A stretch of DNA of 64,000 nucleotides. Origin: Verrucomicrobia bacterium Tous-C9LFEB (GTDB lineage Bacteria; Verrucomicrobiota; Verrucomicrobiia; Methylacidiphilales; UBA1321). Shown here piece by piece: positions 1-7,669 of this stretch; position 1 is the stretch's first letter, and the number at the start of each line of letters is the position of its first letter. Both the position numbers and the translations under genes were made by a program. Under the pieces are notes generated by a model. That model was not told the DNA's origin. It ran no database searches and was given only the letters and a program-made list of their open reading frames with translations. Where the stretch lies: assembly GCA_002304345.1 (NCBI GenBank), contig NEUU01000005.1:62001-126000 (forward strand). Direction: 5' to 3'.

Positions 1-23
1 CGTTTTGTTTCCTTCAACTGATT

Positions 24-380
24 ATGGCCTCGCTCCCCCGCACCTTGGTGGTTGTCAGTTCCGATCCCCGCACCAGCGCCCGCCCGGCCGAGGGTATCCG
101 CATTGCGGCGGGTGTCGGTGCGTGGAAAAAGACAATCGTCACGCTGCTCCTGCGCGGTCCCGCCGGGTACAGCCTCGGGGAATACGTCGATGAACTCGTC
201 CACGAGGATTGCTACACACGCTATCTGCCGATCGTCGCGGAAGCAGGGCCGCCGATTTATCTGGCCGACGACTTTACAGACCTCGACGCGCTCGAAGGTT
301 CTCCGTTCAAATACCAGCGTGTGTCCGAGGCCGAGATCGTCAAGCTTTACGCCGAGAACGACTATTTCATCCAGATGTAA
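24..380 (+). CDS. DsrE-like small protein (putative)
   Basis: The 118-aa product begins with a hydrophobic strand (LVVVSSDP), a helix ending in AAGVGAWKK and a second strand (VTLLLRGPAGY). It then has an acidic segment and another strand near PPIYL. This order resembles the DsrE/TusD sulfur-relay fold, whose members carry persulfides or act in small complexes. The usual catalytic cysteine is not obvious; the single cysteine lies in HEDCYTRY, at about the position where DsrE proteins often have theirs. The next gene starts 4 bp downstream, so the two are probably co-translated. The frame stays open to the window edge, so an upstream start cannot be excluded. The family is inferred from pattern only. 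Confidence 0.55.
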   Translation: MASLPRTLVVVSSDPRTSARPAEGIRIAAGVGAWKKTIVTLLLRGPAGYSLGEYVDELVHEDCYTRYLPIVAEAGPPIYLADDFTDLDALEGSPFKYQRVSEAEIVKLYAENDYFIQM

Positions 381-384
381 GCCC

Positions 385-582
385 ATGAAAAACTTGCTCC
401 ACATCCGTTTGACCGAGTCATCTACTCCGGAAGCACAGGCGATCATCGCTGCGCAGAAAAAGGACCCCGCCGTTTCGGTCGAGATTATGCAGCTCACGAG
501 CGAAAACGCTCCCGCCGTACTCGAAAAGATTTTCGCCACCGAATCGATCTGCGTCTGGCCTGCTCCCAGACAAACTGCGTAA
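385..582 (+). CDS. Small protein coupled to the DsrE-like gene
   Basis: This 65-aa protein begins MKNLLHIRLTES and has one predicted strand-helix-strand unit with a possible edge strand, SICVW, near the end. It starts 4 bp after the preceding stop, the spacing expected of a translationally coupled pair. Its size and the LLHI opening recall DsrH/TusB subunits, which pair with DsrE/DsrF subunits, but the similarity is weak. An ATG further upstream would only add sequence that overlaps the preceding gene in another frame. Function is unknown. Confidence 0.5.
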   Translation: MKNLLHIRLTESSTPEAQAIIAAQKKDPAVSVEIMQLTSENAPAVLEKIFATESICVWPAPRQTA

Positions 583-673
583 CAATTAGTCTGGTAGCGG
601 ATTAGGTTCGCCAAGCGGGCGAAGCTTGAGTATACATACTGTTGGTCGGTTTAACCCTTAACCCCCTGTTCTT

Positions 674-2164
674 ATGCCCACGCCCTACGAAAAGCTCATC
701 GCCCGCTCGCGTGAAATCGCCCTGATCAGCAGCACTGGCAGTGTCATCGGCTGGGATCAGGAAACCTATCTGCCCGCCAAGGGCGTGGCGTATCGCGCGG
801 AACAGCTTTCTTATCTCGCCGGTCATGCGCATCAGCTGGGCACCGCTCCCGAGATAGGCGACTGGTTGCTCGCCTGCGAAACCGAGCAATCGGGCTGGCC
901 CGATGAGGACGAACGCCGCGGCAACGTCCGCGAATGGCGTCGCGATTACGACCGCGCGACGAAGACGCCGCCCGATCTCGTGACGGAAATGGCCCGCGTT
1001 TCCGCTCTCGCCCGCGAAGCGTGGACCGAGGCGCGCAAGAAATCGGACTTCCCCACTTTTCTACCGTGGCTCGAAAAAATCATCGCCCTCTCCAAGCGGC
1101 AGGCCGATTGCTGGGGTTGGGAAAAGACGCCGTACAACGCGCTGCTCAATGCCTACGAGCCCGGTTCGAACGCGGCCGATCTGAAAGTTTTGTTTGCCGA
1201 CTTGCGCCAAACCCTCGTCGATCTGTTGCCTGCCGCGCAGCAGAAAACGCAGAAAATCAATCCCGCCAAATTGCACGGTCATTATCCGGTCGAAGCGCAA
1301 CAACGCTTCAACCACAAGGTCGCCACCGCGATGGGCTTTGATTTCGATGCAGGCCGCATCGACACCACCACGCACCCCTTTTGCAGCGGCATGGGCCCGA
1401 GTGATTGCCGACTCACCACGCGTTACGACGAGACCGATTTCACGTCGTCGCTTTTTGGCATCATGCACGAGGCCGGTCACGGTCTGTACGAGCAGGGGCT
1501 GCGGGACGAAGCCTATGGCACGCCGCTGGGCGAATCGGTTTCGCTCGGCATTCACGAATCGCAGTCGCGCCTGTGGGAAAATCAGGTGGGCCGCAGCCGC
1601 GTCTTCTGGGAGCATTGGTATCCGCTGGCCCGTGAGGTCTTCACCCATTTGAAGTATGTCACACTCGACGAATTCTGGATGATCATCAACCGTGTGGAGC
1701 CCACCTTCATCCGCACCGAATCGGACGAGGTCACCTACAATCTCCACATCATCCTCCGCTTTGAACTCGAACAGGCCTTGATCGACGGCACGCTCAAACC
1801 CGCCGATGTCCCCGGCGCGTGGAATGCCCGCTTCAAGGAACTCTTCGGGCTCGACGTCCCGAGCGACGCCAGCGGGTGCCTGCAGGATATTCACTGGAGC
1901 ATGGGCGGCTTCGGTTATTTCCCGACGTACACCCTCGGCAACCTGAATGCCGCGCAGCTGTACCGCGCCGCGCTTGCGAAAAATAGCGGGCTCGAATCTG
2001 AAATCGCGCGCGGCCAGTACGACAACCTGCTGAGCTGGCTCCGCGCGAACGTCCACACGCATGGCCGTCGTTACCTGCCGAAGGATCTCATGCGCCACGC
2101 CACCGGCGAACCGACCAATGCAAAATATTTCGGCGAGTATTTGAAGGCGAAATTCACCTCTTGA
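674..2164 (+). CDS. Carboxypeptidase M32 (carboxypeptidase Taq family)
   Basis: This 496-aa protein matches the length of M32 zinc carboxypeptidases (about 500 aa), cytoplasmic enzymes that remove C-terminal residues from peptides. The zinc motif HEAGH lies at residues 265-269, with the catalytic glutamate at 266. Just upstream is HPFCSG followed by DCRLTTRYDE, matching the family's HPF and DxRxTTRY substrate-binding signatures. Downstream, ESQSRLWEN supplies the likely third zinc ligand region. No signal peptide is visible. The gene stands alone, with a palindromic intergenic repeat just after it. The assignment is secure from the motifs. Confidence 0.93.
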   Translation: MPTPYEKLIARSREIALISSTGSVIGWDQETYLPAKGVAYRAEQLSYLAGHAHQLGTAPEIGDWLLACETEQSGWPDEDERRGNVREWRRDYDRATKTPPDLVTEMARVSALAREAWTEARKKSDFPTFLPWLEKIIALSKRQADCWGWEKTPYNALLNAYEPGSNAADLKVLFADLRQTLVDLLPAAQQKTQKINPAKLHGHYPVEAQQRFNHKVATAMGFDFDAGRIDTTTHPFCSGMGPSDCRLTTRYDETDFTSSLFGIMHEAGHGLYEQGLRDEAYGTPLGESVSLGIHESQSRLWENQVGRSRVFWEHWYPLAREVFTHLKYVTLDEFWMIINRVEPTFIRTESDEVTYNLHIILRFELEQALIDGTLKPADVPGAWNARFKELFGLDVPSDASGCLQDIHWSMGGFGYFPTYTLGNLNAAQLYRAALAKNSGLESEIARGQYDNLLSWLRANVHTHGRRYLPKDLMRHATGEPTNAKYFGEYLKAKFTS

Positions 2165-2188
2165 TAAGTGGTGCGATTTCACGGTTTT

Positions 2189-2240
2189 CTGTAGGGCGTT
2201 TCGGTGAAACGCCATGGCGACTCACCGAGTCGCCCTACAG
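2189..2240. repeat. Class A intergenic repeat: nested double hairpin
   Basis: The outer arms CTGTAG and CTACAG enclose two adjacent perfect hairpins, GGCGTTT/AAACGCC and GGCGACT/AGTCGCC. Closely related copies lie at 58489-58540 and, more diverged, at 7555-7604. All are in noncoding DNA next to gene 3' ends. This is the layout of REP/BIME-like elements; a transcription or mRNA-end role is possible but unproven. Confidence 0.75.
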
Positions 2241-2354
2241 GCCGAGTTCCTGATTGAAATCAATGCTTGCTCGCAAATCCCCAAGAAGTCGCCGCGATCA
2301 TTTATTTTGAATCCCTAAGAAACCACGAACGTCATACGTTATACTCTTAATCCT

Positions 2355-3062
2355 ATGAAAATCGTTGCCGCCTTGTTTCTCCTCTCGGTCCTCGCGCTTC
2401 CGCTCCACGCCGAAACCAAGCCCGATCTGCGCACCATTACCGTGACGGGTCAGGGCGAGATCAAGGCCGTGCCCGATCTGGCCATTTTCAATATCTCCCT
2501 GAACTCCCGCAACAAGGTCGCCGCCGTCGCGGTCGATCAGGTCAACACCAGCGCGCAAGCCCTCGTCGCGTTGCTGACCAAAAATGGCATCGAGAAAAAG
2601 GACATCACCACCACGAGCGGCGGCGTCTATCCGAACTACGACAACGACGTCGCGGGCAAGATCGTGACCTACACCGCCAACTATTCCGTTTCTGTCACGT
2701 TCCGCGATATTTCTAAATCCGCCAAGGTTATGGCGCAGGTCAGCACCGTTCCCGGCATCGCCAATGTCAACGGTCCCAGCTTCGGCTTTGCCGAACCGCT
2801 CCAGTTCGAGAACGCCGCGCTGACCAAGGCGGTTGAGAACGCCAAATCGAAAGCGCTCGCGCTCGCGAAGGTCGGCGGTCTCGTGCTGAAAGAACCGATC
2901 ACCATTCGTACCAGTGATGCCTCCGCGCCCCGGCCTGTGATGATGATGGCGATGCGCGGTGGCATGGATGCTGAGGCAAAAGTCGCCCACGCCCCCATGG
3001 AGCCCGGCGAACAGACCATCAACGCCTCGGTCGAAGTCACCTACGCCGCCGCGTTGCCGTAA
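2355..3062 (+). CDS. SIMPL domain-containing secreted protein (DUF541)
   Basis: The 235-aa precursor has a clear signal peptide (MKIVAALFLLSVLALPLHA), so it acts in the periplasm or envelope. The mature part carries the SIMPL/DUF541 signatures: RTITVTGQGEIKAVPDLA at the start, a helix with LVALLTKNGI, then KKDITTTSGGVYPNY and YTANYSVSVTFRD. The later helix AVENAKSKALALAKVGGL also fits. Family members are periplasmic proteins often linked to oxidative stress or envelope integrity, and their biochemical role is poorly defined. It is followed on the same strand by lemA after about 170 bp, and no shared promoter is apparent. Confidence 0.88.
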   Translation: MKIVAALFLLSVLALPLHAETKPDLRTITVTGQGEIKAVPDLAIFNISLNSRNKVAAVAVDQVNTSAQALVALLTKNGIEKKDITTTSGGVYPNYDNDVAGKIVTYTANYSVSVTFRDISKSAKVMAQVSTVPGIANVNGPSFGFAEPLQFENAALTKAVENAKSKALALAKVGGLVLKEPITIRTSDASAPRPVMMMAMRGGMDAEAKVAHAPMEPGEQTINASVEVTYAAALP

Positions 3063-3234
3063 AACGGACGTTTCTCGCAGAGCACACCCAGACGCCACGG
3101 CCTTTAAAACCTTTGCGCCTTGGCGTGCACTGCGAGAAATTTTGAGAGGCGTTTTACAAACGTGACGTCCAATTGTAATTGCATCGGGCTCCAAATCGCC
3201 CAATCTGGATTGCAGCTCAACCAAGGACCACACT

Positions 3235-3837
3235 ATGACCATCCTCCTCGTTCTCCTCGGACTCATTGCTCTTGTCGCGCTGGCCATCGTCTTCGTTGTC
3301 ATCGGCGCATATAATAACCTCGTCTCCCTGCGCAACCGCTTCAAGAACGCCTTCGCGCAGATCGACGTCCAGCTCAAGCGCCGCTACGACCTCATCCCGA
3401 ATCTCGTCGAGACCGCCAAGGGCTACCTCAAGCACGAGAGCAGCACGCTGGAGGCCGTCATCGCCGCCCGCAGCGCCGCCGTTTCGGCCAGCACGCGCGC
3501 CGCGCAAAATCCCGGCGACGCTGCCGCGATGAAGCAACTCTCCGGCGCGGAAGCTGCCCTCACCAGCGGACTTGGTCGCTTGCTCGCCGTGTCGGAAGCC
3601 TACCCCGACCTCAAGGCCAACCAGAACATGATGCAGCTCACTGAGGAACTCACCTCCACGGAAAACAAGGTCGCCTTTGCTCGTCAGGCGTACAACGACG
3701 CCGTCATGATCTACAACACCGCGCGCGAAACCTTCCCCACGGTGCTCATCGCCAATCTCTTCAACTTCGCCGCGGCGGAGCTCTTCGCCATCGAGAAGCC
3801 CGAGGAAAAGGAAGCGCCGAAAGTTTCGTTCTCGTAA
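3235..3837 (+). CDS. lemA: LemA family protein
   Basis: The 200-aa protein has one N-terminal membrane segment (residues about 2-22, ILLVLLGLIALVALAIVFVV). It then shows the LemA core: YNNLVSLRNRFKNAFAQIDVQLKRRYDLIPNLVETAKGY is the conserved block around residues 24-62. It continues with a helical bundle and the late TARETFPTVLIANLFNF motif. LemA proteins are membrane-anchored helical proteins of unclear function. They commonly neighbour M48 (HtpX-like) proteases, and one follows here, so a joint envelope role is inferred. Confidence 0.93.
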   Translation: MTILLVLLGLIALVALAIVFVVIGAYNNLVSLRNRFKNAFAQIDVQLKRRYDLIPNLVETAKGYLKHESSTLEAVIAARSAAVSASTRAAQNPGDAAAMKQLSGAEAALTSGLGRLLAVSEAYPDLKANQNMMQLTEELTSTENKVAFARQAYNDAVMIYNTARETFPTVLIANLFNFAAAELFAIEKPEEKEAPKVSFS

Positions 3838-3868
3838 AGGGAAGGATCGCAAGATTCAAGACAGGGGC

Positions 3869-3987
3869 TACACACCCCGGCGCTGCGCGCCACCCCTCTT
3901 ATTAGAGGGGACTCCTGCTAGTGGAACTTTCAGATGCGTAAGTCCCCTCTATCAAGAGGGGTGCCCCGGAGGGGCGGGGGGTGTGGG
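3869..3987. repeat. Class B intergenic repeat: long imperfect palindrome
   Basis: The segment begins with ACACCCCGGCGC and ends with a near-complementary GGGGCGGGGGGTGTG. Inner arms CACCCCTCTTATTAGAGGGG and CCCCTCTATCAAGAGGGG also pair. A very similar full copy occurs at 60418-60535, and a right-half copy at 51826-51893. It sits between lemA and the M48 protease gene and codes for nothing apparent. Confidence 0.75.
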
Positions 3988-4038
3988 TTTTATAATCACT
4001 CCAGTTCAAACAAATCTAAAAGGTAATCGCTAGCCACC

Positions 4039-6009
4039 ATGGACTTCTTTGAGCGACAGGAAATCGCCCGGCGCAACACGCGCTGGCTGGTCGTCTACTT
4101 CATCCTGGCCGTGATTGGCACGGTCATTGCCGTTCACTTTGCCGTCACGCTCGCTTTTTCCTACGGGGAATCGAATTCCCGGAACGGGGTTGATTTGTCA
4201 CCGATGTGGGATCCGCAATGTTTCCTCGGCGTCTTCCTCGGCACGCTCGCTGTCGTGACCATCGGCAGCACCTACAAGATCGCGCAACTGGCCGGGGGCG
4301 GCAGCGTCGTCGCGGAAATGCTCGGCGGTCGGCCCGTGGCGGCGAACACCACCGAGCCCGGCGAGCGTCGGCTCCTCCATGTCGTGGAGGAAATGGCCAT
4401 CGCCTCCGGCACGCCGATGCCGCTCGTGTATGTCCTGCCGAACGAAGGCACGATCAACGCTTTTGCGGCGGGCCATTCCACCAGCGACATGGCCGTTGCC
4501 GTGACGCGCGGCGCGTTGCAATCCCTCAACCGCGATGAACTGCAGGGCGTCATCGGTCACGAATTCAGCCATATTTTGAATGGCGACATGAAGCTCAACC
4601 TGCGCCTCATGGGCATCGTCTTTGGCATCCTCTGCATCGCGCTGATTGGCCGCATGCTCATGCGCGTGCGTTCGTCCGGAAAGAAAGGCAACCCGCTGCC
4701 GCTGCTCGGACTCCTCCTTTTTCTCATCGGCTATATCGGTGTTTTCTTCGGCAAACTCATCAAGAGCGCGGTGAGTCGTCAGCGTGAATTCCTGGCCGAT
4801 GCCGCCTCGGTCCAATTCACGCGCAACCCTTCCGGTCTCGCCAACGCGCTGAAAAAAGTCGGCTCGCGCAGTTCCACCATCAGCGACGCGAATGCCGAGG
4901 ATGCCAGCCATCTCTTCTTCGCCAATGGTCTCGGCGATCTCGGCTTTGAATGGATGTCGACCCACCCGCCGCTCGAGGAACGCATCCGCGAGCTTGATCC
5001 CCAGTGGGACGGCAAATTCCTTTCCGCCACCCGCACAGAGCTTGAAGTGATGGCTGATCTCGCGACGAAAAAGAAACCCGCACCTCCGCTGCCCGCGGAG
5101 CTGACGAACGCCCTCGGGCTCGGCATTCTCGCTTCCGCGGCGGAAGCCCCTCCTGCCGTCACTCCGCCCCTCGTGGCAGTTCCCGCGACTTCGCCGGTTA
5201 GCTCCAGCGTGACCAACTCCGTCGGCGCACCCACCGCGCGACATCTCGCTTACGCCGAGGATCTCCTTGCTCATTTACCGGAATCGCTCACCGTGGCCGC
5301 CCGCGAACCGCTCAGCGCGACCGCGCTTTTGTATGGTCTCGTGCTGAGCCCGGACGAAACGATCCGTACCCGCCAACTCCGCTTGCTCGAGAATGATCCC
5401 GTCGTTCACGCCGAACTGCAGAATCTCCAGTCTGGCCTCGCCGCGCTCGATGTGCGCGGACGTCTGCCGCTCGTCACGCTCGCCATGACTGCGCTGCGCC
5501 ATCTCTCCGCCACGCAATACGACGTCTTCACCCGCACCCTGCAATCGCTCATCGAGGAGGACGGCCAGATCGACCTCTTTGAATACCTCTTGCAAAAAAC
5601 CGTCCAGCATCGGCTCGACCCGCAGTTCCATCCCGTTGCCAAGCGGCCAGTGCAGTATTATGTCGTCAAGCCAGTGTTGCCCGACTGTCTCGTCCTGCTT
5701 TCCGCGCTGGCCAACTTTGGTCACGCCGATCCCGTCCAGACCCAGCGCGCGTTCTTGCGCGGCGCGCAGGAGTTACCCTTCGCGGCGGGGGAGATTCGCC
5801 TGCTCGAGCCGAAGGAGTGCGGCATTGGCCCCATCGACGACGCGCTCAATCGCCTGAACCAGACCACGCCCCAAATCAAAAAACTGGTCCTCGGCGCCTG
5901 CGCGGAAACCGTCGCAGACGACGGCGCCATTCATCCCAACGAAGCCGAATTGCTCCGCGCCATGGCCGACACGCTCGATTGCCCCCTGCCGCCGTTTTTG
6001 ACGGTGTGA
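4039..6009 (+). CDS. M48 family membrane metalloprotease with long C-terminal extension
   Basis: This 656-aa HtpX/Ste24-like zinc protease has N-terminal membrane helices (about residues 15-40 and 55-75). The zinc motif HEFSH is at residues 174-178, further membrane helices lie around 190-250, and the third ligand is probably E250 in QREFLADA. It is expected to degrade or process membrane proteins. HtpX is normally under 300 aa. Here about 330 extra residues follow: a Pro/Ala-rich linker (around 370-395), then an all-helical region. The C-terminal 60 residues (KKLVLGACAETVADDGAIHPNEAELLRAMADTL, in part) resemble a TerB-like helical bundle. It follows lemA and probably works with it. Confidence 0.9.
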   Translation: MDFFERQEIARRNTRWLVVYFILAVIGTVIAVHFAVTLAFSYGESNSRNGVDLSPMWDPQCFLGVFLGTLAVVTIGSTYKIAQLAGGGSVVAEMLGGRPVAANTTEPGERRLLHVVEEMAIASGTPMPLVYVLPNEGTINAFAAGHSTSDMAVAVTRGALQSLNRDELQGVIGHEFSHILNGDMKLNLRLMGIVFGILCIALIGRMLMRVRSSGKKGNPLPLLGLLLFLIGYIGVFFGKLIKSAVSRQREFLADAASVQFTRNPSGLANALKKVGSRSSTISDANAEDASHLFFANGLGDLGFEWMSTHPPLEERIRELDPQWDGKFLSATRTELEVMADLATKKKPAPPLPAELTNALGLGILASAAEAPPAVTPPLVAVPATSPVSSSVTNSVGAPTARHLAYAEDLLAHLPESLTVAAREPLSATALLYGLVLSPDETIRTRQLRLLENDPVVHAELQNLQSGLAALDVRGRLPLVTLAMTALRHLSATQYDVFTRTLQSLIEEDGQIDLFEYLLQKTVQHRLDPQFHPVAKRPVQYYVVKPVLPDCLVLLSALANFGHADPVQTQRAFLRGAQELPFAAGEIRLLEPKECGIGPIDDALNRLNQTTPQIKKLVLGACAETVADDGAIHPNEAELLRAMADTLDCPLPPFLTV

Positions 6010-6024
6010 GTGAGAGGGGAGGGG

Positions 6025-6050
6025 AAGTCCGCAGATTTCACAGATTGTTT
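6025..6050. repeat. Class D repeat fragment upstream of aspartate kinase
   Basis: The stretch AAGTCCGCAGATTTCACAG lies between the M48 protease stop and the aspartate kinase start. Related copies occur at 62685-62710, and inverted at 62752-62780. It creates an artificial in-frame N-terminal extension of the kinase reading frame, which is why the downstream ATG at 6142 is preferred as the start. Confidence 0.6.
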
Positions 6051-6141
6051 AAAGGCCAAGAAACCGGCCTCTTTCCCCTCCGAAATTGGCACTCTTTCCC
6101 CGCTTGCACCCCGCGCCGCTTCTGCTAAAAAGGGCGTTCCC

Positions 6142-7368
6142 ATGTCTCTCATCGTCCAGAAATACGGCGGAACGTCGGTCGGTAATCCCGAGCGCATCCG
6201 CAATGTCGCCAATCGCGTCGCCCGTTGGCACAAAGAAGGCCACCACGTTGTCGTGGTCGTTTCCGCCATGTCCGGCGTCACCGACAGCCTCATCAAACTT
6301 GCCAAGGAAGTCACCACCGAACCCGCCGAACGCGAAATGGACATGCTCCTCGCCACCGGCGAGCAGACCACGATCGCGTTGACCGCCATGGCGTTGCATG
6401 GTCTCGGCATTCCCGCTGTCTCCCTTACCGGGGCGCAGGCGGGCATTGTCACCGATGGTGTCCACACCAAGGCCAAGATCGCCAATATCACTCCGAAGAA
6501 AGTCCACGACCACCTCAACGCCGGCAATGTCGTCATTGTCGCCGGCTTCCAGGGGCAGGACGATCAGGGGGCCATCACCACGCTCGGCCGTGGGGGTTCC
6601 GACCTGACCGCCATTGCGCTCGCCGCCGCAGTGAAGGCCGACGTCTGCCAGATTTACACCGATGTCGACGGCGTTTACACCGCCGACCCGCGCCTCGTGC
6701 CGAACGCGACCAAGATCCAGGAAATCTCGTACGACGAGATGCTGGAAATGGCCAGCCTCGGCGCGAAAGTCATGCAGGCTCGCTCCGTCGAGTTCGCCAA
6801 GAAATTCAAAGTCGTGTTCGAGGTTCGTTCCAGCTTCAATGACAACCCCGGCACCATCGTTAAACAGGAAACCAAGAATATGGAAAATGTCGTCGTCCGT
6901 GGCGTGAGCCTCGAAAAGAACCAGGCTAAAATTACGATTGCGGGAGTGCCCGATCAACCCGGCATCGCCGCGCAGATCTTCACCGCGCTCGCCGAAGCCA
7001 GCCTGAACATCGACATGATCGTGCAGAACGTTTCCGCGCAAGGGTCGACCGACATCACCTTCACGCTCAACAAGGACGATCTCGGCAAGGCCCGCAAGTT
7101 GATCGAGCCCATCGTCGCCAAGATCGGCGCTAAGGGTTTCACGGCGCTCGAAGGCATCAGCAAGCTCTCCGTCGTCGGCATCGGCATGCGTTCGCATGGC
7201 GGCGTCGCGGCCAAGCTGTTCCGCGCTCTCTCCGAAGCGAAGGTGAACATCCTCATGATCTCCACCAGCGAGATCAAGATCTCCGTCACCATCGACGAGG
7301 CGCTTGGCCAGAAGGCCACCCAAACCGTCCACGACGCGTTTGGCTTGAATATCGCCAAGCCCGCGTAA
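6142..7368 (+). CDS. lysC: Aspartate kinase
   Basis: This 408-aa enzyme phosphorylates aspartate in the first step of the lysine, threonine, methionine and diaminopimelate pathway. The start at 6142 gives MSLIVQKYGGTSVG, the family N-terminus with the KYGGTSV phosphate-binding motif at residues 7-13. The kinase domain continues with VVSAMSGVTDSL, TGEQTTIALTAMAL, GRGGSDLTAIALA and YTDVDGVYTADPR. Two ACT domains follow from about residue 265 (ITIAGVPDQPGIAAQIF and LSVVGIGMRSHGGVAAKLF), the usual site of lysine/threonine feedback. The longer frame from 6010 reads through repeat DNA and is rejected. No lysine riboswitch was recognised upstream. Confidence 0.95.
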   Translation: MSLIVQKYGGTSVGNPERIRNVANRVARWHKEGHHVVVVVSAMSGVTDSLIKLAKEVTTEPAEREMDMLLATGEQTTIALTAMALHGLGIPAVSLTGAQAGIVTDGVHTKAKIANITPKKVHDHLNAGNVVIVAGFQGQDDQGAITTLGRGGSDLTAIALAAAVKADVCQIYTDVDGVYTADPRLVPNATKIQEISYDEMLEMASLGAKVMQARSVEFAKKFKVVFEVRSSFNDNPGTIVKQETKNMENVVVRGVSLEKNQAKITIAGVPDQPGIAAQIFTALAEASLNIDMIVQNVSAQGSTDITFTLNKDDLGKARKLIEPIVAKIGAKGFTALEGISKLSVVGIGMRSHGGVAAKLFRALSEAKVNILMISTSEIKISVTIDEALGQKATQTVHDAFGLNIAKPA

Positions 7369-7401
7369 CCAGCCTGAGGCTGGACCCGGTAACGCTTCGC
7401 C
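7369..7401. repeat. Class E repeat hairpin directly after the lysC stop codon
   Basis: CCAGCC-TGA-GGCTGG forms a perfect 6-bp stem that begins at the base after the stop codon, followed by ACCCGGTAACGCTTCGCC. The same block follows the ftsY stop at 51730 and, in variant form, the tmRNA 3' end (58585-58599). There is no T-run, so it is not a classical terminator. It may be a 3'-end protecting or processing hairpin. Confidence 0.65.
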
Positions 7402-7420
7402 ATAGGTTGCCTCCCTAATC

Positions 7421-7450
7421 CGTCATCCTGAGCAAAGCGAAGGATCGGGT
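7421..7450. repeat. Class C dispersed repeat
   Basis: CGTCATCCTGAGCAAAGCG followed by AAGGATCGGGT is a member of a short repeat that recurs at 53107-53134 and, inverted, at 52999-53025. Its arms (ATCCT/AGGAT) are complementary. It lies in the 301-bp noncoding gap between the convergent lysC and glycosidase genes. That gap holds only class E, C and A repeats and no gene. Confidence 0.6.
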
Positions 7451-7554
7451 GGAAGGGGCGGGTTGTTATGGGTTTGCCCTGCGAACGCTTCGCTTCTCAT
7501 GACGACACATCCTAGTGGAGCATGTCTGATGAAATGAGGGTTGCGAGTGCCTTG

Positions 7555-7604
7555 CTGTAGGGTGCCATTGTATTGCGCCGCGGCGCGATGCAATCGCGCC
7601 CTAC
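7555..7604. repeat. Class A repeat, diverged copy
   Basis: The segment opens CTGTAGGGTG and closes CGCGCCCTAC, with an inner palindrome GCGCCGCGGCGC. It has the same outer arms as the copies at 2189-2240 and 58489-58540, but the inner hairpins are rearranged. It sits just beyond the 3' end of the glycosidase gene. Confidence 0.5.
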
Positions 7605-7669
7605 GAAAAGAGATTCGGCTCACACAACCCAGCACATTACGAGACATGATCCACTAGAATCGTTGAAAA

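Noticed and set aside
1061-2215. 384-aa antisense frame under the M32 peptidase
   Set aside because: Antisense to a gene with clear catalytic motifs; no motif of its own.
6010-6141. Lysine riboswitch before aspartate kinase
   Set aside because: No aptamer-like structure; the region is repeat-derived and too short.
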